A stretch of DNA of 64,000 bases from Selaginella tamariscina (taxonomy: Eukaryota; Streptophyta; Lycopodiopsida; Selaginellales; Selaginellaceae), in assembly GCA_003024785.1 (NCBI GenBank), contig PUQB01000263.1, positions 221,331-285,330 on the forward strand, in the 5' to 3' direction. Of the stretch, positions 24,529 through 35,780 are shown in pieces (position 1 is the first letter of the stretch; every line of letters begins with the position of its first letter). The translations under genes were made by a program, and so were the position numbers. Below the pieces are notes generated by a model. It saw nothing but the letters and a program-made list of their open reading frames with translations. It did not search any database and was not told the DNA's origin.

Positions 24529-24555
24529 CATGCCCACTTTAGTTACAATGTGCAT
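24529..24555 (-). repeat. Terminal inverted repeat, inner copy, right (gene-2 end)
   Basis: Reverse complement reads ATGCACA then TTGTAACTAAAGTGGGCATG, pairing with 11701-11727. GTGT follows at 24556-24559. Confidence 0.8.
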
Positions 24556-24559
24556 GTGT

Positions 24560-25975
24560 GCATATGTGTTTTGTTTCTTGTAATGCGTGTGTAAATTTAT
24601 GATTGTGTTATATATGTGTGCAAAACAAACATTGAATAATTAAGAAAATAATATTAATAAACACACTATGAACATATTTTAAATTTACATAATATATTGA
24701 TTTTATCTAATATATAGCCATATATAGTTTTAATAATATATATTAATTTAATATTGATAAAAAGGTTAACATTGAAATATTCTTGAAATAATAAGAAATT
24801 AATTGAGAAAATCCCATTAATATATACAAATGTAAATTAAGTACTCAAATAATTAACTAAATTAATTATCATAATCATGTTTAATATTGAATATTCTTGG
24901 AATAATAAGAAAATAATAAAGAATATCCCATTAATATAAAGAAGATTAATTACTCAAGTAATTAAGGAAATGATATTAATATACACACTATGAACATATT
25001 TTAAATTATACATAATAATACATCATTTATCTAATATATAGTCATATATATTTAATAATATATATAATTAATATTGATAATAAGGTTTAACACATGAATA
25101 TTCTTGAAATAATAACAAATTAATTGAGAAAATCCCATTAATATATACAAATGTAGAATAATTACTGCAATAATTAAGAACAAGACTAATTTAATTATGA
25201 TAATCAGGTTTAATATTAGAATATTCTTCAAATATTAATAAAATAATAAAGAATATCCCATTGATACTAGGAAATGAAAACTAAATACTCGAGTAATTAA
25301 GAAAATAATAATAATAAACAGACTATGAATATATTTTAAATGATACATAATAATATATCAATTTATTTATTGTATAAGTATATATTTATATATATAATAT
25401 AAATATACTTGAATACTAAGAATGTAGAATATAGTCTAAAATTTCGTAATATTAAACAGCTTGAATCACTTGAATAACATTAAATGCAATTTTAAAATAC
25501 TCATTGGAACTGGAGAGTATATATGTCAGAGTGTCGGATATTTGTGTCAACTCATCTTAAATTTTATTTTCTGTTCTTTTTAAAAAATTTGAATTTCTGA
25601 CATATGTATTGTCGGTCTGACATGTAAATTTGAAAATGCATTTAATTTCCCACTCAAATTCAGATCTGGTTCTTTCTCCGGCAAGGGTTTCTTCATTTCT
25701 GTATTTTTCACTCTTTAGATCTTCTTTTTTCTTCATAGTGATCATCTCAGGAGCGAGATTAAATTGGGTGCTATTCTTTATAGGAAAGCACGGCGCCTTC
25801 AGTGCTGTTTACAAGTAAGTATTATAAACAAATTTAAAAATACTTATAAAGATTCACTCTCTTACATTCTCTCTTAAAATTACAATTTAGGGGTTTAGGA
25901 ATGCATTAGGATTATAATATATTCCGTTAGGGATTTATCCCGTTTAAATATCCTTTTAACTTAATATTCTAGGTT
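24560..25975. repeat. AT-rich tandem-repeat region (outer copy, right part)
   Basis: Reverse-complement counterpart of 16200-17590, with the same ~300-bp repeats between 24640 and 25390. A possible non-coding leader exon of the transposase gene ends at 25814 (CTGTTTACAA followed by GTAAGT). A splice from there to the acceptor TTTATGTGCAG at 26734 would place palindrome array 2 inside intron 1. Confidence 0.6.
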
Positions 25976-25977
25976 AA

Positions 25978-26592
25978 CCGGGGCGGCGGGATTAATCCGG
26001 CCATTTCTTTTTCGCCTCTTCGAAGAGGTGGCGGGATTAATCCCGCCACCATCTCTCGGGCAATGCTTCTCCGCCACTGAAAAAGAGTGGCGGGATTAAT
26101 CCCGCCGATAACCTTCTCAACTGATGAAGAGTTACCAGAATTTATTAGAAAGAGTTGTCGGCGGGATTAATCCCGCCAACCATTTTAGGAGGCAGGGAAG
26201 GGGTGGCGGGATTAATCTCGCCACCACATCCCTGTTTTAAGGATTTGGGGACAGGATTTATCCCGAGATCTCTTTGAAATCATAGTTTTGGAGAGAGTTA
26301 TGTGCGGGTTTAATCCCGCCACCCATTCCCCGTCGTAAGAATTGTGGGCGGGATTAATCCCGCCTTGGACTCCCTCCGACAAGGAAGAGCCGGCGGGATT
26401 AATCCCGCCGCCTCTTCCTCCTCGGGGGAGGTCGGCGGGATTAATCCCGCCGGCTCTTCCTTGTCGGAGGGAGTCCAAGGCGGGATTAATCCCGCCGACT
26501 CTCTCCGAAGGGGTTGAGTCGGCGGCGGGATTAATCCCGCCGACCGTTCCTCGTCGGAGGGATTCGTGGGCGGGATTAATCCCGCCCATCAG
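25978..26592. repeat. Palindrome array 2 (outer copy)
   Basis: By hand count, 9 exact GGCGGGATTAATCCCGCC units plus variants. Spacers again mirror each other (GGACTCCCTCCGACAAGGAA at 26368 and its complement near 26457). It is shorter than the inner copy's array, consistent with loss of inner units from a nested palindrome. Confidence 0.95.
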
Positions 26593-26740
26593 TTGTATTA
26601 ATCAAACATGAGATATTATCTCTAAACATAATTATGTATTATTGCATATGCATATTATTAAGTAACCGTAATTCAGATTTCTTAGAAATATTGCATAAAC
26701 AGATATCATAAATAATACAATTATTTATGTGCAGGACAAT

Positions 26741-29700
26741 ATGTTTAATACTGGAGATAAAGTATGTCTTCTTCGGAACAACGAGATAGTTGGCACTGGA
26801 ACTGTGGAAGTTCGAGATAATAATGCATCATGTCACAATATTGCCCAAGGATCTTGTGTGTACGTATGGGTGAACACCATTTACAAGCATGTTGAGGTTC
26901 TGGGAATGGAATTTGAGGAGGGTTCTCCTGTATTGTGGAATTTGGATGAAGTCAAGGCTGACACAGAATATGCAGAGTCACAAACAAATAGTAGCACGAG
27001 TTTACCAGATGATGGCTTGCCTGCTGTGATGGATGAGGTGATTCTCTTTCTTCGTGAGATTGAAGTCGGAAGAGGCATCATCACAGCTATAAATCCAATG
27101 GAAGCAGTGTCAGAAGAGAAACTAGGGTCCGACTTCGTGGGTGTAGTTGTGACAGAGGTTTCACCTAATGGCACATTGTATCCTGGATCCCTCGTGAGGT
27201 GGCGAACATCTGAATTAAGACGGCAAGATGGTTCAACATATTCTGGGTTGGATTTCAATAATAACAACCCGGAAGAACAACTCATATTTGAAGAGGTTCC
27301 TTGCATTGGTCCTATTGTAAGAAAAAGGCGATTCATGGGTTGTAGATCTTCCCCTGCAAGTTTCAGCAAGAGGGTAAAGATGGATCCTACATCTTCCGAA
27401 AGTGTTACGAGCATTTCCACGATTGACTGTTGCAAGAAGAAGTGTTGTCAGATGGCAGACCGGAATGAAATTACCCAATGTAGACATGTCTTTCGTATGC
27501 TCACCCAAAAGCAAAGGCATGAGTTTGTATATGCTGCACTAACTGGGTGTATTGATGGAATGGCCTCGGACACAGGTTATCAGAGTACATCCATGGTATT
27601 TAATAAGGTGGCCATCTGCTTCAAAGCTTGGTACAGTATATACGGGATCCCAAAGACCACGTTCTACCGTCGGAGGGATGAGTGGCTAGATGGAGCGCGA
27701 ACCTCAGTTCATGGGAACACTCGCTTGGTCAAAACCCGCTCTCACATCATGGCAGCCATAGAGATACTCAAGGCTTTTGTGGAAGCAAATGCAGACAGGA
27801 TGCCTCACAAATGCCGAACCACAAATGCAGGGGTCAGGGAAAATCTCAAGGTTTTGCCTTCAATCTACACTCAATTGAAGCTGTGTGAACATGTGAACAA
27901 GTGCCTCAGTTTGATGGGGCTCCAAGCAATCTGCACTGGTACCTTCAACAACATATGGAATACTCATTTTAAGGATGTGGAGATTGCAAAACACTCTAGC
28001 TTTTCCAAGTGTGACACTTGTACATCATTGAAGGCTGCAGAGGCTTGTGCAAAAACCTTGGTGGAGATCACTACCATTCAAAAGAAGATGGAGGCCCACA
28101 TGATTGCACAACAAACTTGCCGGTCTCAGTACTATGCACACCGCATGCTTTCTGTGTCACGCCCATCAGAGTACCTGTGCTTGATCCATGACAAGATGGA
28201 TCATTCAAAGACCAGCATTCCAAAGCTCTTTGCAACACCAAAGTGCCTTGGAAATGTCATGAAACTTCCGATTTCATTGACAGGTGTGCTAACACATGGA
28301 CACGGTTGTGAGTCATATGGACACTTTTCACTTCCACATTGGTCTAGCGACTCCAATTTCACTATTGGGTCGTTAGCCATGTGTTTCAGAAACCTTGAAG
28401 CCCACTCACAGACAAGTCCTATCAGTGATCTCAAAGTGAAGAAACAACACCTTCAACCTTTACATAATGCTCTCATGAACACGTCTGCACTTGAGGCTAC
28501 TTGGGAATATGAGAGGCATTGTCAACAGCCTGCACAAAAAACAGATGGCCCTGTTGAGAGTTCTGGTTCAGTGGAGGGATCTAGCTCAAATAGTGTACAT
28601 GTGTCCTCAACATCAAATAAGCTTCCTCGTCATTTGCTTTTACAGATGGATAATTGTGCAGGCGAGAACAAAAATAGGTAAATCATTTTACTTAAGGGTT
28701 TCTCAAGCTCATACTTACTTTTATTTTCTAGATATGTGCTAGCATACTTGTCAATGCTTGTTGCCAAAGGTGTGTTTGAAACAATCACGCTCAGTTTCCT
28801 TATGGTTGGTCACACTCATGAAGATATTGATGCGTTCTTCAGCAAGGTCTCCAACCTACAAAAAGGACAAGTGCACTTACCTTACCGCATATGATGAATC
28901 TTTTTGAAAATTGCATCTCCAAAAAAAGTTGTGCTTTGCTTGTGACTGAGGTGCCAGACTTCAAAAAATTTCTCAAGGAGTATATAAAAGAAGGGAGTGA
29001 TTCTTTAGTTGGTCACCTTGTGCCGCTACAATTCTTTTTCTCCATACGAGATGGTATACCTATTATGCAGTACAAGTTACGGCCATCAGAGCAGGAGTGG
29101 TTACCGAAAGAGGGCTTAATGCTCTTCAAAAGTGGAGAGGATGGAAAGCCACTTCTCCCAGAAGGACAACCAGACCCTATTCCATTGAGTGCCCAGCTCA
29201 AGGAACAAGAGGTTATTATTGATGGCATCAAAAAATATGTGGCATGGGTTCAAAAATCGATGCCAAAGAATTCTGATAAGGCAACTGGTTACTCAGAACT
29301 ATATAAGCATGTGGTCACTATTGGGAGACTGTTGTTCGAGAGTTGGAAGGGCCTACTGTCACAAGTACAGAATTGCAACACCCTTTTGGCCTAAAACAAG
29401 GTGGCGAGAGGAGATTGAAATGACATCACTGAGCCAGACGACATAGAAGCCAGTAGTGATGTGGAAGTGCAAACCCCACACTTTGTTGGACAAAGGAACC
29501 AAAAACCTAAAGCATACTTTGATTGCTGCAAGGATCTTCAAAAACTAATGATGGTTCTCATTACTCCAGATGCGTCATATAATCAGCCTATTTGGATGGG
29601 TCAAATTATCGACACACCTGAAGTAATCACAAAAAATAGTATTGTTAAGGTTGCATGGTTCAAACCACAAAAAAGGCGACACGAGAAGGAGAGCGAAAGA

Positions 29701-29856
29701 TATAATGGATGCCTAGAGAAAACATGGTCTCCCAATCAAAAAGACCCAGCATGTTTTATAAATGTTAAATCCATTCGATATGGGTGGATGTCAAGAAGCG
29801 TTGATAAAGTCACGATTAACAAAACTGCAAGGGAATGTATGTTTTCTGAAGCTTAA
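26741..29856 (+). pseudogene. DUF7869-like transposase gene, outer copy, frameshifted in exon 2
   Basis: Exon 1 (26741-28677) gives the same 646-aa translation as the inner copy. The 54-bp intron is 28678-28731. Exon 2 starts intact (TATGTGCTAGCATAC) but loses one base near 28857 (CAACCTAC here, CAACTCTAC in the inner copy). It carries further small lesions near 29320 and 29430 relative to the inner gene, ending at the same TAA (29854-29856). The core HDKMDHSKT, MDNCAGENKNR and GHTHEDIDAFFSK motifs precede the first lesion. As read, this copy would make a truncated protein. The single-base nature of the lesions leaves room for consensus error. Confidence 0.75.
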
Positions 29857-30334
29857 AGCAATTACAAAATTATAAAATATCATATATTTAATATTCATAA
29901 TTATTATAAACTCTTTAATAATAGTACCAAATTGTATACTTAACTATATAAATTTAAAAAATGATATGGAAGATTGACTATATTATTATAGGATTTTATA
30001 TATATATTATTACTACTACAAATTTTTAATTAATAATGTTATATTTAAATATTAATATTTTAATAACAACATCAATATTTATATAATGTACCTCTTATGC
30101 TCTTCCTTAATTGTTATATTAGGCAATATATTATATAATTTAATACCTTCTACTTTTATAATGTTATTAATTTTTTTCAATGAATGCTATAATTTATTAA
30201 AGGGTAGAATACAAAATAGAATATTCTAAAGAATATTCTTTTTCAAACATATATTCTAAAGAATATTCCTTTAATATTAGAAAATGCTAATTAAATAGCT
30301 AAAATTGCTAATTATTAGGAAATGGGACTATAGC

Positions 30335-30361
30335 CATGCCCATTTTAGTTACAACTTGCAT
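30335..30361 (-). repeat. Terminal inverted repeat, outer copy, right (transposase end)
   Basis: Reverse complement is ATGCAAG then TTGTAACTAAAATGGGCATG, identical to 11701-11727. It is followed by CCTT at 30362-30365, matching CCTT at 3229-3232. Confidence 0.8.
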
Positions 30362-30365
30362 CCTT

Positions 30366-31841
30366 CTTTGAATGTACCAAAGACGATTACCCAAAGGCCC
30401 TTCTCCATGAAGAGGAACTCCATCTACTTCTGCCATCCATTCATGGGACCCTTTTCATCTTACACTTCAATTTGTGCTTTCATTATAAAGACTGTCATTC
30501 TTATTGACTAGAACTATTGACCATACACTCACATACCCAATTGCACACATCAAAGGACTTTTGAATGAAAAAAAATGATGTATAAGGGAAAGAGCAAAGC
30601 TAGTTTTGTGGAAAAAGAGGTCGAACAAAAGAAGAAGTATAGACTTAAATATTCATTTATTTGAAAAGAATATGAAAAGATTGAAAGTGCAAATCTTTAC
30701 AAAAAGAAAATTTATGCAAAATAAATATCATACAAGAAATGTATGATGATAATAAATAATTCTGATTAATTGTCATAATAAAGTTAACATGTAAAATAAA
30801 GTATTGCAATTGATGTTATAATATACACATGTTAGCATCAAAATGGGATTTGTTATATATAAATCCTAGTAGGTTTGATATTAGCACAATAACTAGACAT
30901 AACAACGATTAAACGGTCTTCATCATAACCTCTGTGGGTGGTATTATTTTTGAGTGAACAAGATTAATTACACATAATTAATATTAAAGATGTGTTATTT
31001 AAAATATTTAATTTGCAATCTTAAACCTTAGTATACCAATACATATTCCAATATTATTTATAATTAATCAAAAATTATAATAAAAAAAGACACACATGTG
31101 TATGCACATATGAATACACACATTCTTGCATGTTATTATGATTTAAGAATTATTATAATTTTAATGTTATACTTAATAAATTCAAAAACATTTTAAAAAT
31201 TTTACACATTGCAAATTAAAAAGCATTTTTTATTTATTAATTTTAAAATTAAAAAAATTAAATTAATAAACTTACAATCCACTTAAATTTGAAAAGAAAA
31301 ATATGTGCACTCTTTCTTTTTCTTTATACTCTAATTCTTTTTTCATACTTAATATAATATTATAACATATCATATTGTAAACCACAACAACACATACAAA
31401 CAAGGAAATCTTTATATTATCTTAAAATTTGCAAATATAGCTTTATAAACCTTATTTAAAAAAGCTATTTGAAATTTATAGAAGCAACTCAAAACTTAAT
31501 TAGTGACTTTCTAACCAAATTATGAATTAAAGTTAGAAATTAAACTTGTGAATATATATATATATATATATATATTATTTGGATTATGATTAAATATTTA
31601 AATGAACAAATATAAGTCATGAAAAAGTTATCATTTTAAATTTTGAGCAAAAGAAGTTAACAAATTAAAATTAACAAGAGTGAAGTGCAATTAGTTATTC
31701 TTGTTAAGGAGCAATGAAATAATTATGTTAAAGTAGTAACGAAATAAATTAAAGAAGCAAAAGAGTGAAATTGTAACTATATAAATAAGATTTCACAAAA
31801 ATGTAAGAAATTCTTTGACTAAATAAAAGACATAATCACAC
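30366..31841. other. AT-rich intergenic sequence
   Basis: Right flank of the transposon. 30366-30510 is slightly less AT-rich and could be a decayed coding scrap, but it is not recognised. The rest is AT-rich with a (TA)n run near 31555-31575. No gene seen. Confidence 0.5.
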
Positions 31842-33545
31842 TTTTTAAAGATAAAAACTAAATTTACTATATAATTCAATTGCAAAAGGTGATTAAAGAA
31901 CTTGGTGCTAAGGAGTAGAATAAACTTATGATTTTTCTTATTATAATATAAAAAATATTAAATATTACTTAAGATGGAGATTTATTAAAACATTTTTAGG
32001 GTCTTGAGTGGTTTTTACTTTCTTAGTCATTCGAGTACTCACATGTACAATTTAATTGTTATTTTAGAATCATCACAAAACAATGTTTTTTACACTTTAC
32101 ACTTAATAAAATTTTCTTTGTTCTTCGACATTGATTACCTTATTCAATGAGGACAAAGTTAACAACATAAAAAAAGTAAAAGAGAAACAATGTGTATAGT
32201 TTTGAGTTTAAAATGGTTGTGTTAAGAATTTATAATGCATTCCTGAAACATTAAAATAAGCTTTAATTGAGTTTGCCATAGACCCATAAAAGTTTGTTCT
32301 ACATAAATGAGAAACAATAGAATAATTAATTCACATTAACGTTGACTAACGTTGACTCACCTTGTCAATATCATATATATATATATATATATGATGACTA
32401 TGATGATTACAATTTAGTACAATGAAGCATAATAAATGTTGTATTAAATATTTTAAATATAGTTAATTAAATCTAATTATGAGAAGCTCCATTTGCATTA
32501 TAAACATATAATAGCATGCTTCTTACTCATCTTTTGCATTGCCTTTTTTTTTTCCTTCATTTAATAATAATAATAATGTTTTTATTTAATGTTCAACCAT
32601 AGAAAATTAATATTCGCTATACAGTGAAAACTAACTCTTAGCATATTTTAAATTTATAAATACTATATATTTTATGTGGCTCATAACATTAGTAATAAGT
32701 GATACAAAAATTGGCATATATTAACTTATGAATAAAATCTTTCATCCTGACACGCGTCAGATTGTGATTGCACGACACCATGCGATGACGTGGTGCAAGT
32801 AACCGTTGGGTTAGGGTTCTACAGAGATGTCTCGCGAGGAAGGAAGCTCTGTTTGCAAGACCTGGGTAGGCCTGATCGATGCTTGCAGGTTGGGATCGTC
32901 TTACTCTGGCCAAGGATTTCCCGGTCCTGCCCATGTGTAGAATCGAAAATTCAAGCAAAGTGCACAGATTTGGAAAGAAATCACGCGAGAACAGGAATAA
33001 TTCAGAAGAACAGGTGATACTTCAGGAGATTGCAAGAAATAGGGAATTCGAACTCATAAACAAGAACAATTCACATTTCGAGCAGAGATTTCAAGATATT
33101 TCCAAGGAAAATGAAGACCCAGTTGAGAATTCGTACAGATTTGGGCAATTGATCACGAATTCACACAAGAGAAATGTCAGAGTTGTGCAGAATTGGAACA
33201 TCAACAGTGCGTGGAGCTGGAAGAGCCTCTTGATTAGCAGCAGCAGTAAGCCTAGGATTAGTTATAAACGTTCTAGAGTCCCTCTGTGGCAGCGCAGGCA
33301 TATGCCTCAGCCGCGGCCCCTGTTTGTGTGATTTCACTTTGTTATAAATGTATTTCTATATACACGTGTGCGTGTGCGCGTGTGTGTGAGTGTGTGTATA
33401 TAAAGGTAAAATGTGGTCTTTGGTTCCACGTTCAAAATTACATTTCAATTGAGAGGCAGCCTACAAAAGAATATCATGTATGCATATAGATGTGTACATG
33501 GGTATATAACGTATATACGTGTATATTGTGTAACGTGTATGCGTA
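31842..33545 (+). repeat. Segmental duplication Q, copy 1
   Basis: Direct duplicate of 42116-43720, about 10.2 kb apart. The shared block starts at AGATAAAAACTAAATTTACT and runs through the unknown basic-protein gene to GTGTAACGTGTATGCGT. Copies differ by small indels and scattered substitutions, including a 21-base in-frame difference inside the gene (present at 43305-43326, absent near 33146). Confidence 0.85.
32827..33331 (+). pseudogene. Unrecognised small basic protein gene, copy 1 (frame-broken)
   Basis: ATG at 32827 (MSREEGSS) opens a frame that, in this copy, stops after GSSYSGQGFPGPAHV because of one extra T near 32924. The continuing frame (CRIENSSKVHRFGKK to PRPLFV, stop at 33329) is open and matches copy 2. 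The polypeptide would be about 180 aa, basic, Asn/Ser/Arg-rich, with no signal peptide, membrane segment or known domain. The promoter side carries GATGACGTGG and a telo-box-like GGGTTAGGGTT just before the ATG, a typical plant 5' arrangement, so it looks like a real or recent gene rather than random sequence. No function assigned. Confidence 0.45.
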
Positions 33546-34498
33546 CATAGATGTGTATAGTGTAACTATGTTTTATGTATAGCATATAAAACATACTTAA
33601 ATACACAGATATATTCATATTAAAGCTTCAAATAAACAACACAGTTTAATTCTATTTTATTTCCATTTTAGTTACACACGCATTATAAAATATACTTTCT
33701 TTATCTTAAACATGAGTATATTATAATTTTTAATTAAAAGTTTAATTAAATAAAATCTAAACCATTCAATCTTATATTTCATTAAAATATACCAGAATAT
33801 TCTTGGCAAAACCTTAAAATTACTTTTAACTCTTAACATATATCTATTTAAACTCTTTTATACGATTTTAATATATAAAGTGTAAATGACAGCAATTTTG
33901 TTAACATCTTATATAAAATTTTAAAATATAATTAAATTTAACCTTATTAGTTCTTAGGACAAATTAAAATCAGTAAATAGATATAATATAATATAATATT
34001 ATATTGTATATAAAATATAAAATCTATTTATTAATAATAGGTCAAGTATGGCAAACAGAATTCAAAGTCCACATTGTGTTTTGTACATGATTTTGAAATA
34101 TTAAACAATCTGTATTTATTAATCTTTAGAGGGTTTATTTTTTAAATGCAATTTATTGATTTCAAAATATTAAGATATTTTATGAATTAAAAACACAACA
34201 TATATATACATATTTGCAAAAATTTCACAATATAACAAAGTTTGCTATCATACGTCCCAACGTTATTAAATTCACACGCATATATACAGAACGCGCACAC
34301 ACACGCCTCATTATAGAATTAATGCATAATAAAATTAATATATAATGTAATATTCATACTTAAGTAAAAATAATGCATTTAATTTAAACTTTTATTTATT
34401 TAAAATATTACTCAAACTTCAATATTCAGCGTGTGTGTGTGTGTGTCTCTATAATATATAATACTGTTACTTGCCGAACAGTAACTTTTTCCATATAA
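33546..34498. other. AT-rich intergenic sequence, no gene seen
   Basis: Follows the end of duplication Q. Homogeneously AT-rich with short TATA and ATTTA runs; all frames are short. Confidence 0.5.
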
Positions 34499-34722
34499 CA
34501 CATGTATTGCAAGCCGTGCGTTATCATAGTATACAAACAAGTGTAGTCATGCAACACGTACATGTATATGCATAAACAGGTATAAACATCTGTATACAAA
34601 CAAAAGATAACGTTTGTACATGTATATACCTATGTACGGCCGATGTATACACACGTCCACCTACATACATATAGATATATGTGTGCAATGTACGTATAGA
34701 TATATCTGATTGTTTGAGATTA
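34499..34722 (+). repeat. Dispersed ~225-bp repeat, copy 1
   Basis: Shares a diverged but clearly alignable sequence with 58482-58704 inside a FAB1 intron: ATTGCAAG..GTGCGTTATCATAG, GTGTAGTCATGCAACAC, ACAAACAAAAGATA, CGATGTATACACAC and AGATATATCTGA in the same order and orientation. No coding capacity. Confidence 0.75.
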
Positions 34723-35191
34723 AATGTTAGCATAATATCTCTATATACATGTGTATAACACACACATTATATTACTATTCCAAGGGGTTAGGAAAATCCT
34801 GATGGGTAATTTTAATCTAATGTAAGGTAACCATATATTTATATATACAATGAAAAGGCATATTCTTTACTATATTTAAATTAAAATTATTTTTTTATAT
34901 ATACTTACACTTACTAAGGTAACCACCGTAATTACATTACAAATCATAATAAAATAATTATATTTCTTGCATAATTTAATATTAATTAATTAATTCTATT
35001 GTTAATTACAGATAAAGCGACTTATTACAGTAAAAAATATATTTTAAATTTTATTTAAAATAAAATTATCCATCAGGCTTACAATACTTCATATTAAAAC
35101 AAGTTATACAGTGTTGTTTATCCTGTTGAGCATCGGATAATAAATGAAGTCTTAACAGAATCAATACCGCACTTGGATTGGTCGCCCTGGA
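34723..35191. other. AT-rich intergenic sequence, no gene seen
   Basis: Short AT-rich stretch between the dispersed repeat and the secreted-protein gene. It probably includes that gene's 3' end. Confidence 0.45.
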
Positions 35192-35431
35192 CTACTTGAG
35201 GGGTACCCTCACAATTGGGAAGAAGATAAAGAAGAAGATCATGAGAACCATCGTGTTAAACGCATATCCGGTACCAGTGGGCAAAGTTAAGCACCGCCCA
35301 CAGCTTCCTTGATCAAAGTGAAATCCCAGAGTGTTGCACGTAGGATCTACAAAGATGTCCAAGGAGCTGCTCGAGGCCATCGCAACGAAATAGAGTGTGA
35401 GAATAAATACTGCAGACTTTCCAAAAGACAT
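35192..35431 (-). CDS. Small secreted cysteine-containing protein (79 aa)
   Basis: ATG at 35431, stop at 35192-35194. The first ~22 residues are a clear signal peptide (MSFGKSAVFILTLYFVAMASSS). A short mature part follows with Cys at DPTC, SCGRC and a GTGYAFN tail, then a hydrophobic C-terminus (MVLMIFFFIFF). The paralogue at 35781 has the same MASSSS, C..C-G-x-C and GYxF layout, but its tail is hydrophilic. The hydrophobic end here may therefore be read out of frame after an indel near 35250. Likely extracellular; function unknown. Confidence 0.6.
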   Translation of the reverse strand: MSFGKSAVFILTLYFVAMASSSSLDIFVDPTCNTLGFHFDQGSCGRCLTLPTGTGYAFNTMVLMIFFFIFFPIVRVPLK

Positions 35432-35780
35432 GTTTAGTGATAACTTTGGAATACTTGCATTTTATACTAGTAGAGTTAGTAAAACATGTCATCGACTTCC
35501 CAATTAAGTTTCCAAAGCGTGCCACACATGGTGTATATAATAATAAATATAAAATTTTAATTTCTAACTAAACGTATAGACCTATTATATTTTACTATCA
35601 ACTTGTCAGATTTCACTCGTTGTGGCATGTTCTTACTCGTGCTGCATGAGGTATATATATTAATGTATAAATCTTTTAATAACAAATTGTATCTCTAGTG
35701 CTCGATTCAATTTGTGCAGGTTGTTGATTAATAATTAAATTGCAGTATAAATGTAAGTACCATTTGGCAAAGGCCATAAA
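35432..35780. promoter_or_regulatory. Shared intergenic region between divergent secreted-protein genes
   Basis: 350 bp between the two divergently arranged paralogues. Contains TATA-like words on both strands (TATATAATAATAAATATAA near 35533 and GAGGTATATATATTAATG near 35648). Related sequence blocks (CAACTTGTCAGATTTCACTC, TGTGCAGGTTGTTGATTAATA) do not show further symmetry. A bidirectional promoter is inferred only from the layout. Confidence 0.4.

Larger units (their letters stand above)
11701..24555. mobile_element. Inner copy of the same DNA transposon, inverted, 12.86 kb
   Basis: Complete from terminus to terminus. Terminal repeat 11701-11727, transposase gene (minus, 12190-15309), palindrome array (15457-16180), AT-rich tandem repeats (16200-17590), telomere-like repeats (17611-18640), microsatellites (18650-19865), second palindrome array (19870-21060), gene 2 (plus, 21100-24267), terminal repeat 24529-24555. 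The two termini match at 24 of 27 positions by my count. It inserted into the central junction of the outer copy in reverse orientation. Relative to the outer copy it lacks about 2.1 kb between gene 2 and the array, but its transposase frame is unbroken. Confidence 0.85.
3233..30361. mobile_element. Outer copy of a large TIR DNA transposon, split by a second copy
   Basis: The outer copy comprises 3233-11700 and 24560-30361 (about 14.27 kb). It is interrupted by an inverted copy of the same family (11701-24555). Order in the outer copy: terminal repeat; multi-exon HAD-phosphatase-like gene (minus); GC-rich palindrome array; microsatellites; telomere-like repeats; interruption; AT-rich tandem repeats; second palindrome array; transposase gene (plus); terminal repeat. 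Segment 3233-11700 is the reverse complement of most of 17611-24555, and 24560-30361 is the reverse complement of 11701-17610. Removing the inner copy plus one GTGT rejoins the flanks into a junction almost identical to the uninterrupted one at 17566-17620 (reverse complement). The 4-bp duplication size is compatible with superfamilies such as Sola or Ginger, but I cannot assign one. Confidence 0.85.

Noticed and set aside
26729..26740. GTG start (MQDN...) for the transposase
   Set aside because: GTG starts are not expected for a plant nuclear gene and the preceding bases form a splice acceptor. ATG 26741 is preferred.
3233..30361. Simple two-armed 27-kb palindrome
   Set aside because: Segment order is A-B-A'-B', not A-B-B'-A'. 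The copies are interleaved, which nested insertion explains better.
3233..30361. Helitron with captured gene fragments
   Set aside because: Clear terminal inverted repeats, probable target duplications and a DUF7869-like gene; no Rep/helicase or 3' CTRR hairpin was seen.
3233..30361. CACTA (En/Spm) element
   Set aside because: Termini start ATGCA rather than CACTA and flanking duplications appear to be 4 bp, not 3. The repeat arrays are central rather than subterminal.
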